From UBA4416 sp963422675 (GTDB taxonomy: Bacteria > Bacteroidota > Bacteroidia > B-17B0 > Aurantibacillaceae): a stretch of 64,000 nucleotides of DNA. The stretch spans positions 992,001 through 1,056,000 of the forward strand of contig CAXVYS010000024.1 of assembly GCA_963422675.2 (NCBI GenBank). Direction: 5' to 3'. A program made the position numbers and the translations under genes. This document shows, one piece after another, positions 9,109 through 17,289 of the stretch (position 1 is its first letter; each line of letters begins with the position of its first letter). Under the pieces are notes generated by a model. The model was not told the origin of the DNA. It ran no database searches and worked only from the letters and a program-made list of their open reading frames with translations.

Positions 9109-9645
9109 TTATTTCACCACGTCTACGTCCAGGGTTACCTGTACATCGTTCGACATCACCCAGCTGCTTTCTCCCACTTTATAATCCAGGCGGTTTATTT
9201 TAAAGCTGGCCTGCAATTTTGCTTTTCCACCGGTTTCTGTAAAGCTAAAAATAACAGGAACCGTGTTGGTAGTACCTTTGATAGTTAATGCAAAAAAACC
9301 TTTAAATTTTCCATCTGCTTCTTTCGAAAATGTAGAAGCTTTCATGGTGATCTTTGGAAATTTATCGACAGAGAAATATTCTTCTTTTTTTAAGTGTGTA
9401 TCCCTTGCATTAATGGAAGTATTGATGGTATTGGCATCAATACTTGCGTCTATTTTGTTACCGAATCCTTTTGAAGGATCAAAATTAATAGAAGCCACAA
9501 GTCCGCTAAAGCTGCCGTTAACCGTAAGACCGGCGTTTTTTATTTTGAAGGTAATGGCAGAAGAACTTACTTTCCATTCGGCATTTTGGGAACTACTCCA
9601 TAAGCTTATGAAAGAAAGGAATAAGATATACGTTATTTTTTTCAT
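9109..9645 (-). CDS. YceI-family lipid-binding protein, exported
   Basis: 178 residues with a signal peptide (hydrophobic residues 5-17, then SSSQNAEW). The rest is a lipocalin-like beta barrel with YceI features: WKVSSSAITFKIKNAG near the start, then TIKGTTNTVPV and a C-terminal NDVQVTLDVDV. YceI proteins bind long isoprenoid or amphipathic chains. The gene lies 34 bp after the FAD oxidoreductase on the same strand and is probably the last gene of the polyketide/prenyltransferase operon, which suggests it carries that pathway's lipid product or precursor (inference). Confidence 0.87.
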   Translation of the reverse strand: MKKITYILFLSFISLWSSSQNAEWKVSSSAITFKIKNAGLTVNGSFSGLVASINFDPSKGFGNKIDASIDANTINTSINARDTHLKKEEYFSVDKFPKITMKASTFSKEADGKFKGFFALTIKGTTNTVPVIFSFTETGGKAKLQASFKINRLDYKVGESSWVMSNDVQVTLDVDVVK

Positions 9646-9679
9646 CGTAACTGGTTTATTAAAGGTAAGATTAATTCAT

Positions 9680-10819
9680 TTAAAATGGCTGACCATGTGT
9701 TAAGGAAATAATTTTTTTGGTAATAAATGGTAATTTATTCAGAATGTTTAACGTCATATGCGTAGTTGTTTTTTTACCAAATAAATTCTGTAGATAATAT
9801 CCTGCTTTGATACGGGTATTGAATGCATTATCCCAGGCTTTTTGATAATTAGCACTCAGTGTGTCTTTTGAATGGTGTGTGTTAAAATAACGGATGATCT
9901 CAGCCGCCAGAAGTTTTGATGCCCGCATTCCCATACTCATTCCGTTGCCACATAAGGGGGAAATGGAGCCGGCAGCGTCGCCCAGTAAAAGCAGGGAGTT
10001 TGTATGTGTTTGTTTTTTACTGAACTGAATGTTACTGATGATTAAAGGCTGCGTGGATATAAATTCAGATTCTGTAAAATATTTTTTAAGAAAAGGGTTT
10101 TTATATAGCACCTGTTCTTCCATCTTTTTAATATTATTGCCGTGAACCTGCAGGTTTTTTGAATTTGAGAGATAACACAGGCAATACCAGTCTTTATCTA
10201 CTTTAGAGATACCGCAATAGCCATTTTTAAAATTATGAAGTTCAATACGGTTAAGCGCCAGATTCGTTTTAATATGGTATTTTACTCCTATAAAATTGGT
10301 CTTGTTTTTATGTAGAGCCCTGTAATCGGCTTGTTCCTGAACAAAGGCGGGGGTGTATTTTCCGTAACTACCGCAAACAAGTGTTGCTGCATAATTTCCT
10401 TTATTGGTTTCAATTTCGGTAACAGTGCTGTTTTTTACCCGAACCTGTTGAACTTTGCAATGTGTTAAAACAGTTACTCCTTTTGCGATAGCAAGTTTAC
10501 AAAGTTCATGATCCAATGTATACCGGCTTATGCCAAAGCCACCCAAATCTAAAGGAGTGTTAAGCATAAAACCGTTTTCTGAACTAATGCCCAATTGTGT
10601 AATCAGGGGCAGATTCCATTGGTTGAGAGGTAAGCCCAAATCGATTAAAAAGGAATGGCTTTCCATCGAAATATATTCACCGCATACTTTGTGTGCAGGG
10701 TACTCATTTTTTTCGAACAGTATAACGTTTAGCCCCTTGTGAGCTAATTGAATGGCTAAACATAAGCCGGAAAGGCCACCGCCAATGATCGCGCAATCGT
10801 ATGTTATATTAGTTTCCAT
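9680..10819 (-). CDS. FAD-dependent oxidoreductase, geranylgeranyl reductase/monooxygenase type
   Basis: 379 residues from the ATG at 10819. The N-terminus carries a dinucleotide-binding loop (AIIGGGLSGLCLA) followed by an acidic residue in LFEKNEYPAHKVCGE, and the second FAD motif LLLLGDAAGSISPL is near residue 275. This pattern is shared by geranylgeranyl reductases and group A flavin hydroxylases. It overlaps the methyltransferase by 11 nt, so the two are translationally coupled. Within this operon it could hydroxylate an aromatic ring to a quinol or saturate a prenyl chain; the sequence alone does not decide. Confidence 0.85.
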   Translation of the reverse strand: METNITYDCAIIGGGLSGLCLAIQLAHKGLNVILFEKNEYPAHKVCGEYISMESHSFLIDLGLPLNQWNLPLITQLGISSENGFMLNTPLDLGGFGISRYTLDHELCKLAIAKGVTVLTHCKVQQVRVKNSTVTEIETNKGNYAATLVCGSYGKYTPAFVQEQADYRALHKNKTNFIGVKYHIKTNLALNRIELHNFKNGYCGISKVDKDWYCLCYLSNSKNLQVHGNNIKKMEEQVLYKNPFLKKYFTESEFISTQPLIISNIQFSKKQTHTNSLLLLGDAAGSISPLCGNGMSMGMRASKLLAAEIIRYFNTHHSKDTLSANYQKAWDNAFNTRIKAGYYLQNLFGKKTTTHMTLNILNKLPFITKKIISLTHGQPF

Positions 10820-11498
10820 ACACAATAACCTGGTGCCTGAAAGCCCATTTATTTTTTACCGTGAAACGGGTGGCACCTGCTTTTTTAAGAATGGCCATCC
10901 ACTCCGCTTTTTTAAATCCCCTTAGTACAGAAAGCGGCGCATCGTTCTTTACAAGGTAAGAGGAAGAAAAGAACCGGGTAAGCCATTTAATAGCATAATA
11001 GGCAATAGGGTTTCGCTCAAGATCGTTGACCACCAGAGTTGATTTGTTGGATAGGGTAAACTGAATGAGGTCAATCAATTGTTCTTCCGATAAATGATGG
11101 CAAAATAAGCAGGCATGTAAAATATCGATGTGCTTTATGTGATGGAAACTGTTTTTATAATCATCACAAATAAAAGCGATATCATTATCCTGATTGTTTT
11201 TTTTTGCGTAGGTAATACAAACTTCCTTTATATCTACTCCAATTAAGTGGAGAGGATAGTTGTGTTTTATTTTCCAGTGATTAATACGTTTTAAGGTGTC
11301 GCCGCCACCACAGCCAATATCCACGAGGGTTAACGGCTTATTGGAACGAATGAGGTGCTTTAACGCGGAAAATGTAATATTATAGCCACCTAATAAATGG
11401 TTGATGGTATCGAGTTCTTTAAGGTTCAAAAAAAGATCGGCATCAGGAATAGAATCTCCGTCGAGCAATTCTTTTTTATGACTTCTGCTGTTAAACAT
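10809..11498 (-). CDS. SAM-dependent class I methyltransferase
   Basis: 229 residues from the ATG at 11498. Motif I is LVDIGCGGGDTLK; the acidic residue after beta-2 is in GVDIKEV, and ICDD supplies the next contact. The N-terminus (MFNSRSHKKELLDG, then LGGY) resembles methyltransferases that sit beside type III polyketide synthases. It overlaps the synthase by 8 nt and the oxidoreductase by 11 nt. It probably methylates the polyketide phenol; the substrate atom cannot be told. Confidence 0.87.
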   Translation of the reverse strand: MFNSRSHKKELLDGDSIPDADLFLNLKELDTINHLLGGYNITFSALKHLIRSNKPLTLVDIGCGGGDTLKRINHWKIKHNYPLHLIGVDIKEVCITYAKKNNQDNDIAFICDDYKNSFHHIKHIDILHACLFCHHLSEEQLIDLIQFTLSNKSTLVVNDLERNPIAYYAIKWLTRFFSSSYLVKNDAPLSVLRGFKKAEWMAILKKAGATRFTVKNKWAFRHQVIVYGN

Positions 11499-12576
11499 AT
11501 TGCAGTTGCATGGTTTCAATACTTAGGCCGGGGCCGAACGCGGCAGCAAATAATTTATCTCCTTGTTTTGCCTGATCCTGTTTATCTAAAATTTGTTTTA
11601 TAACAAATAGTACAGTGGGCGAAGACATATTACCATAATTTTTAAGCACTTCGTATGAGGGCGATAGTGCCTGTTGATCGAGGTTAAGTGCAGTGGCAAA
11701 ATCGTCTACTATTTTTTTTCCTCCGGGATGAACAGCCCAATGGGAAATATCTTTTGGATTTAGGTTTATGGAATCAAACAAGGGCTTAATATTTTCTTTA
11801 ATAATAGAAGATACATAAGAGGTTAAGTTCATCACAAAGCCCGTTTCAGAAAGTTGCCAGGCCATATCTTTATAACCGTTATAAGCAATCATGGCATCGA
11901 ATCGGGTTATCTGAACCGGAAATGTATGATGTTCAGAAGGTTTTGAGCTTACTAAAACAGCCGCTGAGCCATCACCAAAAATTAAATTAGATAAAATATA
12001 ATCGTCGTTATATTGTTTTTGAAAATGAATGGTACAGAGTTCGGTACACACAATTAATACAGTTGCTCCAGGATCACTTTTACAAATTGTATCTGCTTGC
12101 TTTAATGCAATAATAGCGGCGTTGCAGCCCATAAAATTGACACTGCTCCGGTTAATGGCCAAGTTTAATTGTAATTCGGTGATGAGGTCGATGTCATTAC
12201 CAGGAGCAAACATACCGGTACAGGTAACTGTAATTAAATGGGTAATGTTTTTTTTAACCGAGTCGAAGTCTTTTATTTTTTTAATGGCTTTTATAGAAAG
12301 TGCTACGGCATGTTTCCGATAGAGTTGCATTCTGCTGGTTAAATTGGGTTCCGGAAATAGTGTGGCACTTTTTACAAAAAATTCAAAGTCTTGTGGCTTT
12401 ACACCAAAATCTTTTATAACGGAATAGCGTTGGCCGATTCCGGATTTTTTAGAGATGATCTTTATTTTACGTTGATCCGTTTCGTGGTCGGTAGAGTTCA
12501 AATAAAAATCGGTAAATGTTTCCTGTGAAAAACAGTTATCCGGTAAAGCAGTTTCTATAGCGTTAATGTAGCTCAA
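11491..12576 (-). CDS. Type III polyketide synthase (chalcone synthase superfamily)
   Basis: 361 residues with the full catalytic triad: Cys151 in NFMGCNAA, His283 in WAVHPGGKK and Asn316 in NYGNMSSP; GDGSAA is also present. Such enzymes condense malonyl-CoA onto an acyl-CoA starter and cyclise the chain to a pyrone, resorcinol or phloroglucinol. The start is TTG: an in-frame TAA lies four codons upstream, and the family N-terminus (YINAIETALP) begins at once. The TTG overlaps the UbiA stop in a TTGA junction. The tight operon with UbiA, methyltransferase and flavoprotein resembles the Streptomyces srs phenolic-lipid operon with a prenyltransferase added. Confidence 0.92.
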   Translation of the reverse strand: MSYINAIETALPDNCFSQETFTDFYLNSTDHETDQRKIKIISKKSGIGQRYSVIKDFGVKPQDFEFFVKSATLFPEPNLTSRMQLYRKHAVALSIKAIKKIKDFDSVKKNITHLITVTCTGMFAPGNDIDLITELQLNLAINRSSVNFMGCNAAIIALKQADTICKSDPGATVLIVCTELCTIHFQKQYNDDYILSNLIFGDGSAAVLVSSKPSEHHTFPVQITRFDAMIAYNGYKDMAWQLSETGFVMNLTSYVSSIIKENIKPLFDSINLNPKDISHWAVHPGGKKIVDDFATALNLDQQALSPSYEVLKNYGNMSSPTVLFVIKQILDKQDQAKQGDKLFAAAFGPGLSIETMQLQYV

Positions 12577-13448
12577 GGTCTGTGATTAGTAAAAAATAAA
12601 ACAATAAAGCAAGTGTTCATACAAATAGCAGCGATCCAATTCATGGCCATTGTATATTTAAAATTAGCGTTTTTTTTATCTTTTAATACCAAATAGAACC
12701 AATACATAAAATAGATAACAATGGGTAGAAAAAAGAGCTGTATAATATAAAAATTAAGTTCGTTTTTTATGTTATTAAAGTACAAAAAATAAAACACATT
12801 ACATAACAGAAACATGGCCATGGTAAACAAAAATGTGCCTTTATAACCTAATTTATAACTTAGTGTAATTACACCCTCCTTAGCATCCTGTTGGTGTTGG
12901 TATATTTGTGTGAGGGGATAGGCTCCTGCTATCTGAAACGAGCAGGCTAATAAAATAAAAACACTGGTTTGGGTTATCGTCATGGCATGTCCGCTGATGC
13001 CGGCAACAGACATATAAAATGTGAAGGCCCCCTGAAAAATAACCACTGTTAAGAAACCAATAAAAGGGTATTTTTTAAGCCTGACCTGTTTTGAGCTGTA
13101 AGCTTTAGAGGCGAGTATGTATACTAAAATACAGAATGCAAAAAAATAATTTACCAGTAAGGCAGACAGGAATAACGCCAGGGTATCTAAAAAAATGGTC
13201 AGGTAAAATAATTCTTTTGTGGGTAAGGGGGGATGTTCTAAACCGCCGATGCTGTCGGTATCTTTATCAATATAACTATTGTAGCCGTTGCTGGCAGGGT
13301 AAATTAACAGGTGGATAATGAGAAAGGAAAGTAGTGTAGGGATGAGGTTAATGTGCGGTTCCTGGCTCAATGCAAATAAAAACAGTGGCATTAAAAGAAA
13401 CGAAAACGGAAGGCGTAACAGTTTCAGGGTGTTTCTAAAAGAATGCAT
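12573..13448 (-). CDS. UbiA-family membrane prenyltransferase
   Basis: 291 residues with about eight or nine membrane helices. The first metal/diphosphate motif reads NSYIDKDTD, a variant of NDxxDxxxD; the second region reads YQHQQDAKEGV. UbiA enzymes move a prenyl chain onto an aromatic or similar acceptor in the membrane. The ATG at 13448 is preferred over an in-frame TTG six bases upstream. It is the first gene of the operon and overlaps the polyketide synthase by 4 nt, so its acceptor is probably the polyketide product (inference). Confidence 0.87.
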   Translation of the reverse strand: MHSFRNTLKLLRLPFSFLLMPLFLFALSQEPHINLIPTLLSFLIIHLLIYPASNGYNSYIDKDTDSIGGLEHPPLPTKELFYLTIFLDTLALFLSALLVNYFFAFCILVYILASKAYSSKQVRLKKYPFIGFLTVVIFQGAFTFYMSVAGISGHAMTITQTSVFILLACSFQIAGAYPLTQIYQHQQDAKEGVITLSYKLGYKGTFLFTMAMFLLCNVFYFLYFNNIKNELNFYIIQLFFLPIVIYFMYWFYLVLKDKKNANFKYTMAMNWIAAICMNTCFIVLFFTNHRP

Positions 13449-13790
13449 AAACAAATTTATAATAATATTACGGTAAAGTAACAGGCAATGGTCATTTAAT
13501 CTATTTTTATTTCAAAAACGGGCACTCCTTATGTAAAGTTTATGTTTCATCATTATACCAGATGGGTTTTATAGCCAGGATAAAATCTAATTTTTATGGA
13601 AAACCCAGATACGTAGTATTACTTACTTAAATCACGTGGTATTACGTATTTCACATCATCATCTTTATTTCTATTTTCAACTAATAAATTTTAGTAAACT
13701 CAAAATCGGATTCCTTCTGTTTTTGAATAGATCGTAGTCTCAGAATGTTCTCATGCACAGGGGTAGTTATTGTTGTACTAAAACCAGATT
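13449..13790. promoter_or_regulatory. Divergent intergenic region with ACGT-repeat motif
   Basis: Spacer between the UbiA operon (minus) and a membrane protein gene (plus). It holds two copies of an ACGTrGTATTAC motif, at 13609-13625 and 13633-13649, with ACGT cores 23 bp apart. The second copy has a second ACGT exactly 10 bp after its first. An 8-bp inverted repeat (TGGGTTTT at 13563, AAAACCCA at 13600) lies beside them. Both genes could be controlled from here. No RNA gene seen. Confidence 0.45.
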
Positions 13791-14447
13791 ATGTCGCAAA
13801 AAGAAATGGTAGAAACCACCAAAGATAGTTGGGATAAACAGGCATTTGATTCAGAAAGAATTGAAAGCCATTCTTTAGATACCTTATATGCTTTGGAAGA
13901 AATGAATGATTATGCTGTTTTAAAAAGAAAGATCTTTTTACTGGAAGAGATATCTGTTTTTATAAAAAAATTAAAAATACAATCGGATCTGTACGCTTAT
14001 AAAACCAACTCTTTAGTAAGAACCCTGTTTAGGGATTCTATCATAGCCTGTTTACTCACCTACATCATTATCTTCACAAATATTTCGGAAATTTTTGCGA
14101 TTGACCGGGTTAAACTGTTGAGTTTTTTTTGTGATATATTATCTGTTTACTTTATTGTTTCTATTGCCTGTAGGAGTTTTAAGAGTATTATCAATATCAT
14201 AGAATCGAAGAACGAATTGCTTTACTGGAGAGATTCTGCCAGGCAATTATTAACGAGGATACAATATGTGGTTTATATTGAAAGGTCCTTAAATGGAATG
14301 AGAAGAGGTTTATATATTATTTACCCCCTGGTTATTTTAATTTATTTGTCGGTTGCTTTCAGTTTCTATAAGGTCCCTGATTACTGTAAAAACATGAAAC
14401 CCCTTCAATACAACGATAAAATATATTACCTTACTACAAAGTCATAA
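13791..14447 (+). CDS. Membrane protein of unknown function
   Basis: 218 residues. A charged N-terminal helical part (about 1-75) precedes two membrane helices close together (about 82-103 and 112-130); a charged helical segment and a final membrane helix (about 178-200) follow. No catalytic motif is visible. The helix-membrane-helix layout loosely recalls small effector or sensor membrane proteins, but I do not recognise the family. It is divergent from the UbiA operon and just upstream of the thiamine riboswitch. Confidence 0.65.
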   Translation: MSQKEMVETTKDSWDKQAFDSERIESHSLDTLYALEEMNDYAVLKRKIFLLEEISVFIKKLKIQSDLYAYKTNSLVRTLFRDSIIACLLTYIIIFTNISEIFAIDRVKLLSFFCDILSVYFIVSIACRSFKSIINIIESKNELLYWRDSARQLLTRIQYVVYIERSLNGMRRGLYIIYPLVILIYLSVAFSFYKVPDYCKNMKPLQYNDKIYYLTTKS

Positions 14448-14502
14448 TATTTATATCTGTACAGATAATGATTATATAAAATTTAATGTATATTTATACC
14501 AA

Positions 14503-14592
14503 CTTTAGGGGTGCTTTAAAAAGCTGAGATAATACCCTTTGAACCTGATGTTGTTAGTGCAACCGAAGGGAAAAGTGAGATGACTCTCCTAT
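14503..14592 (+). ncRNA. TPP riboswitch (THI box)
   Basis: The conserved TPP aptamer core is readable: AGGGGTGC (from 14507), CTGAGATAATACCC (from 14524), TTTGAACCTGAT (from 14538), and the closing CCGAAGGGAA (from 14563). The 3' part contains GAGATGACTCTCC, which could form the expression-platform stem near the thiS start. It lies directly before thiS and should reduce expression of the whole thi operon when thiamine diphosphate is plentiful. Confidence 0.95.
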
Positions 14593-14626
14593 TATGTCAT
14601 TCCTAAAGCGTTATTACTATTTAGGA

Positions 14627-14830
14627 ATGGAAGTTTTAATCAACAATCAAACACAAACCGTTAGCGAAAATTCTTCGCTACAATCTCTTGTTAACGCCCA
14701 ATTAGGCGATAAACAAAAGGGCGTTGCTATAGCGGTTAACGATCTTGTGATCCCAAAATCCAACTGGGAAAATCACATCCTGCAATCAAACGATCATATT
14801 TTAATTATTAAAGCCACACAAGGAGGATAA
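14627..14830 (+). CDS. thiS: Sulfur carrier protein ThiS
   Basis: 67 residues ending in the essential Gly-Gly (KATQGG), which ThiF adenylates and which carries thiocarboxylate sulfur to the thiazole. I start at the ATG at 14627 because the family begins MEVLINNQ; the ATG at 14594 would add 11 residues unlike ThiS. The stop codon lies in the Shine-Dalgarno AGGAGG of thiC. Confidence 0.93.
   Translation: MEVLINNQTQTVSENSSLQSLVNAQLGDKQKGVAIAVNDLVIPKSNWENHILQSNDHILIIKATQGG
14821..14826 (+). promoter_or_regulatory. Strong Shine-Dalgarno site for thiC
   Basis: A full AGGAGG seven bases before the thiC ATG. Such sites are uncommon in Bacteroidota. It overlaps the end of thiS and suggests thiC is translated strongly on its own. 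Confidence 0.7.
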
Positions 14831-14833
14831 ATC

Positions 14834-16681
14834 ATGAGTAAATCAGAAAAAAAAACAGACCAACACACGATTTCTACCGGAGCTATTTCGGGATCGAAAA
14901 AAATTTATGTGGAAGGAAAACTTCACAACATTAAAGTAGCCATGCGTGAAATTACGTTGTCTCCAACCAAAATGGCTGATGGAAAAACAGAACACAATGC
15001 ACCCGTTACGGTATATGATACCGGTGGAGCTTTTACAGACGATACGATAACGGTTGATATTAAAAAGGGGTTACCAAGAATAAGGGAACAATGGATTTTA
15101 GACAGGAACGATGTGGAACAATTGGATTCCGTAAGTTCCGATTTTGGTAAAGACAGAAGAGATGATAAGTCATTAGACATGCTGCGTTTTGAGCATATCA
15201 AAAAGCCATTAAAGGCAAAAGAAGGATGTAACGTATCGCAACTGTATTACGCAAAAAAAGGCATTATTACTCCTGAGATGGAATATATTGCAATTCGCGA
15301 AAACCAAAAGAATGATACTTTAAAAACGCAGTTAAACGGGCAATACGAAAATTTATCCCAACAGCATTCCGGTGAAAGTTTTGGAGCTAATCTTCCTAAA
15401 GGCTTTATCACACCTGAGTTTGTACGTGATGAAATTGCAGCAGGACGCGCTATTGTTCCTAATAATATTAACCACCCGGAAAGTGAACCAATGATTATTG
15501 GGCGTAATTTTTTAGTAAAAACAAATGCGAACATTGGTAATAGTGCCGTTACATCAAGTATTGAAGAGGAAGTTGAAAAAGCAGTATGGGCTTGCCGTTG
15601 GGGAGCTGATACGATCATGGATCTATCTACCGGAAAAAACATACATGAAACGCGTGAGTGGATTATTCGTAATTCACCGGTACCAATTGGGACAGTACCC
15701 ATTTACCAGGCGCTGGAAAAAGTAAACGGTAAAGCAGAAGATTTAACCTGGGAAATTTTTAGAGATACTTTAATAGAGCAGGCAGAGCAGGGTGTTTCTT
15801 ACTTTACCATACATGCCGGCGTGCTGTTACGTTATATTCCTTTAACGGCTAAACGTATGACGGGCATTGTATCGCGCGGTGGTTCTATTATGGCCAAGTG
15901 GTGTTTATCGCATCATAAAGAAAATTTCCTGTACACACATTTTGAAGATATTTGCGAAATTATGAAAGCATACGATGTAGCATTTTCTTTAGGAGATGGT
16001 TTACGTCCGGGGTCAATTGCAGATGCCAATGATGCAGCGCAATTTGCAGAGCTGGAAACTTTAGGAGAGTTAACTAAAATTGCCTGGAAACATGATATCC
16101 AGGTAATGATTGAGGGACCCGGCCATGTACCGATGAACCTCATTAAAGAAAACATGGATAAGCAATTAAAAGAGTGCCACGAAGCGCCATTTTATACGCT
16201 TGGACCATTAACAACCGATATTGCTCCTGGTTACGATCATATTACTTCAGCCATTGGTGCGGCTATGATAGGTTGGTTTGGGACAGCCATGTTATGTTAT
16301 GTAACTCCAAAAGAACATTTAGGATTGCCAAACAGAAAAGATGTAAAGGATGGAGTAATTACCTATAAACTGGCGGCACATGCTGCTGATTTAGCAAAAG
16401 GACATTACGGAGCACAATACCGTGATAATGCTTTAAGTAAAGCACGTTTTGAATTCAGATGGGAAGATCAGTTTAATTTATCATTGGATCCTGATACGGC
16501 CCGAGAATTTCATGACGAAACTTTACCGGCAGACGGAGCTAAAGTGGCACATTTTTGTTCCATGTGTGGGCCTAAATTCTGTTCGATGAAGATTACACAG
16601 GAGATCAGAGAATCGGCGGCGAGTGGGATGTTTGAGAAGTCGGAAGAATTTAAACAAAAAGGAAGTCAGATTTATTCGTAA
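14834..16681 (+). CDS. thiC: Phosphomethylpyrimidine synthase ThiC
   Basis: 615 residues, the usual length. ThiC is a radical-SAM enzyme that rearranges aminoimidazole ribotide into HMP phosphate, the pyrimidine half of thiamine. The C-terminal cluster ligands read CSMCGPKFCSM, the ThiC-specific CxxCxxxxC pattern. Conserved blocks such as IEGPGHVPMN, LGPLTTDIAPGYDHI and SLGDGLRPG are present. The stop overlaps the next start by one base (TAATG). Confidence 0.97.
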   Translation: MSKSEKKTDQHTISTGAISGSKKIYVEGKLHNIKVAMREITLSPTKMADGKTEHNAPVTVYDTGGAFTDDTITVDIKKGLPRIREQWILDRNDVEQLDSVSSDFGKDRRDDKSLDMLRFEHIKKPLKAKEGCNVSQLYYAKKGIITPEMEYIAIRENQKNDTLKTQLNGQYENLSQQHSGESFGANLPKGFITPEFVRDEIAAGRAIVPNNINHPESEPMIIGRNFLVKTNANIGNSAVTSSIEEEVEKAVWACRWGADTIMDLSTGKNIHETREWIIRNSPVPIGTVPIYQALEKVNGKAEDLTWEIFRDTLIEQAEQGVSYFTIHAGVLLRYIPLTAKRMTGIVSRGGSIMAKWCLSHHKENFLYTHFEDICEIMKAYDVAFSLGDGLRPGSIADANDAAQFAELETLGELTKIAWKHDIQVMIEGPGHVPMNLIKENMDKQLKECHEAPFYTLGPLTTDIAPGYDHITSAIGAAMIGWFGTAMLCYVTPKEHLGLPNRKDVKDGVITYKLAAHAADLAKGHYGAQYRDNALSKARFEFRWEDQFNLSLDPDTAREFHDETLPADGAKVAHFCSMCGPKFCSMKITQEIRESAASGMFEKSEEFKQKGSQIYS

Positions 16682-17289
16682 TGATCGTTGTTATTTCAAA
16701 TCCGGAACCTGTTGCAAATGAGGCATCCTCTATCAATCAATTATTTGATGAAGGCTTGTCTGTTTTACATTTGCGTAAACCTGAAGGGACAGAACATGAA
16801 ATAACAACTCTTTTGCAAGAAATACATCCTACACATTATTCAAAAATTGCGTTGCACAGTTGTCATCATTTAGCAAACCATTTTGGAATACACCGATTAC
16901 ATTTTAATGAACTAAACAGGAAGTCCTTAAACGAAGAGGCATTCAGCGTTTTAACAAAAGAAGGGATTGTACTTTCTACATCCATACATGGGGTGGATGA
17001 GTATAATGACATTTCGGATGCTTTCGAATATGCTTTTTTAGGGCCTGTATTTGACAGTATTTCAAAAAAAGACTATAAGGCTTTAGAGGAGAATAAAAGA
17101 AGTTTAACTCATCGGAAAAAGCCTGTTAAATTAATTGCTCTAGGTGGCATTAATCCCATTAACTGTACAACCCCTTTTGAATGGGGCTTTGATGGGATTG
17201 CTGTTTTAGGAGCTCTATGGAATGAAAGGAATCATATGATCAGGAACTTTAAAACAATTCAAACACTATGCTCTACAGTCGTCCAATAG
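16681..17289 (+). CDS. ThiE/TenI-like protein, probably thiazole tautomerase
   Basis: 202 residues with the ThiE/TenI beta-barrel pattern: LSVLHLRKPEG, LSTSIHGVDE, YAFLGPVFDS, LIALGGINP and FDGIAVLGAL. It lacks features of the true ThiE encoded further on, such as the IND motif and the GPxxxTxTK phosphate loop (here FDSISKKDY). The Bacteroides thiamine operon is known to carry a tenI gene, and TenI of Bacillus aromatises the ThiG product, so that role is likely here. It overlaps thiD by 22 nt. Confidence 0.75.
   Translation: MIVVISNPEPVANEASSINQLFDEGLSVLHLRKPEGTEHEITTLLQEIHPTHYSKIALHSCHHLANHFGIHRLHFNELNRKSLNEEAFSVLTKEGIVLSTSIHGVDEYNDISDAFEYAFLGPVFDSISKKDYKALEENKRSLTHRKKPVKLIALGGINPINCTTPFEWGFDGIAVLGALWNERNHMIRNFKTIQTLCSTVVQ

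Noticed and set aside
12573..13448. UbiA as a menaquinone or heme O enzyme
   Set aside because: It lies in a tight operon with a type III polyketide synthase and no menaquinone or cytochrome oxidase genes are nearby; still not fully excluded.
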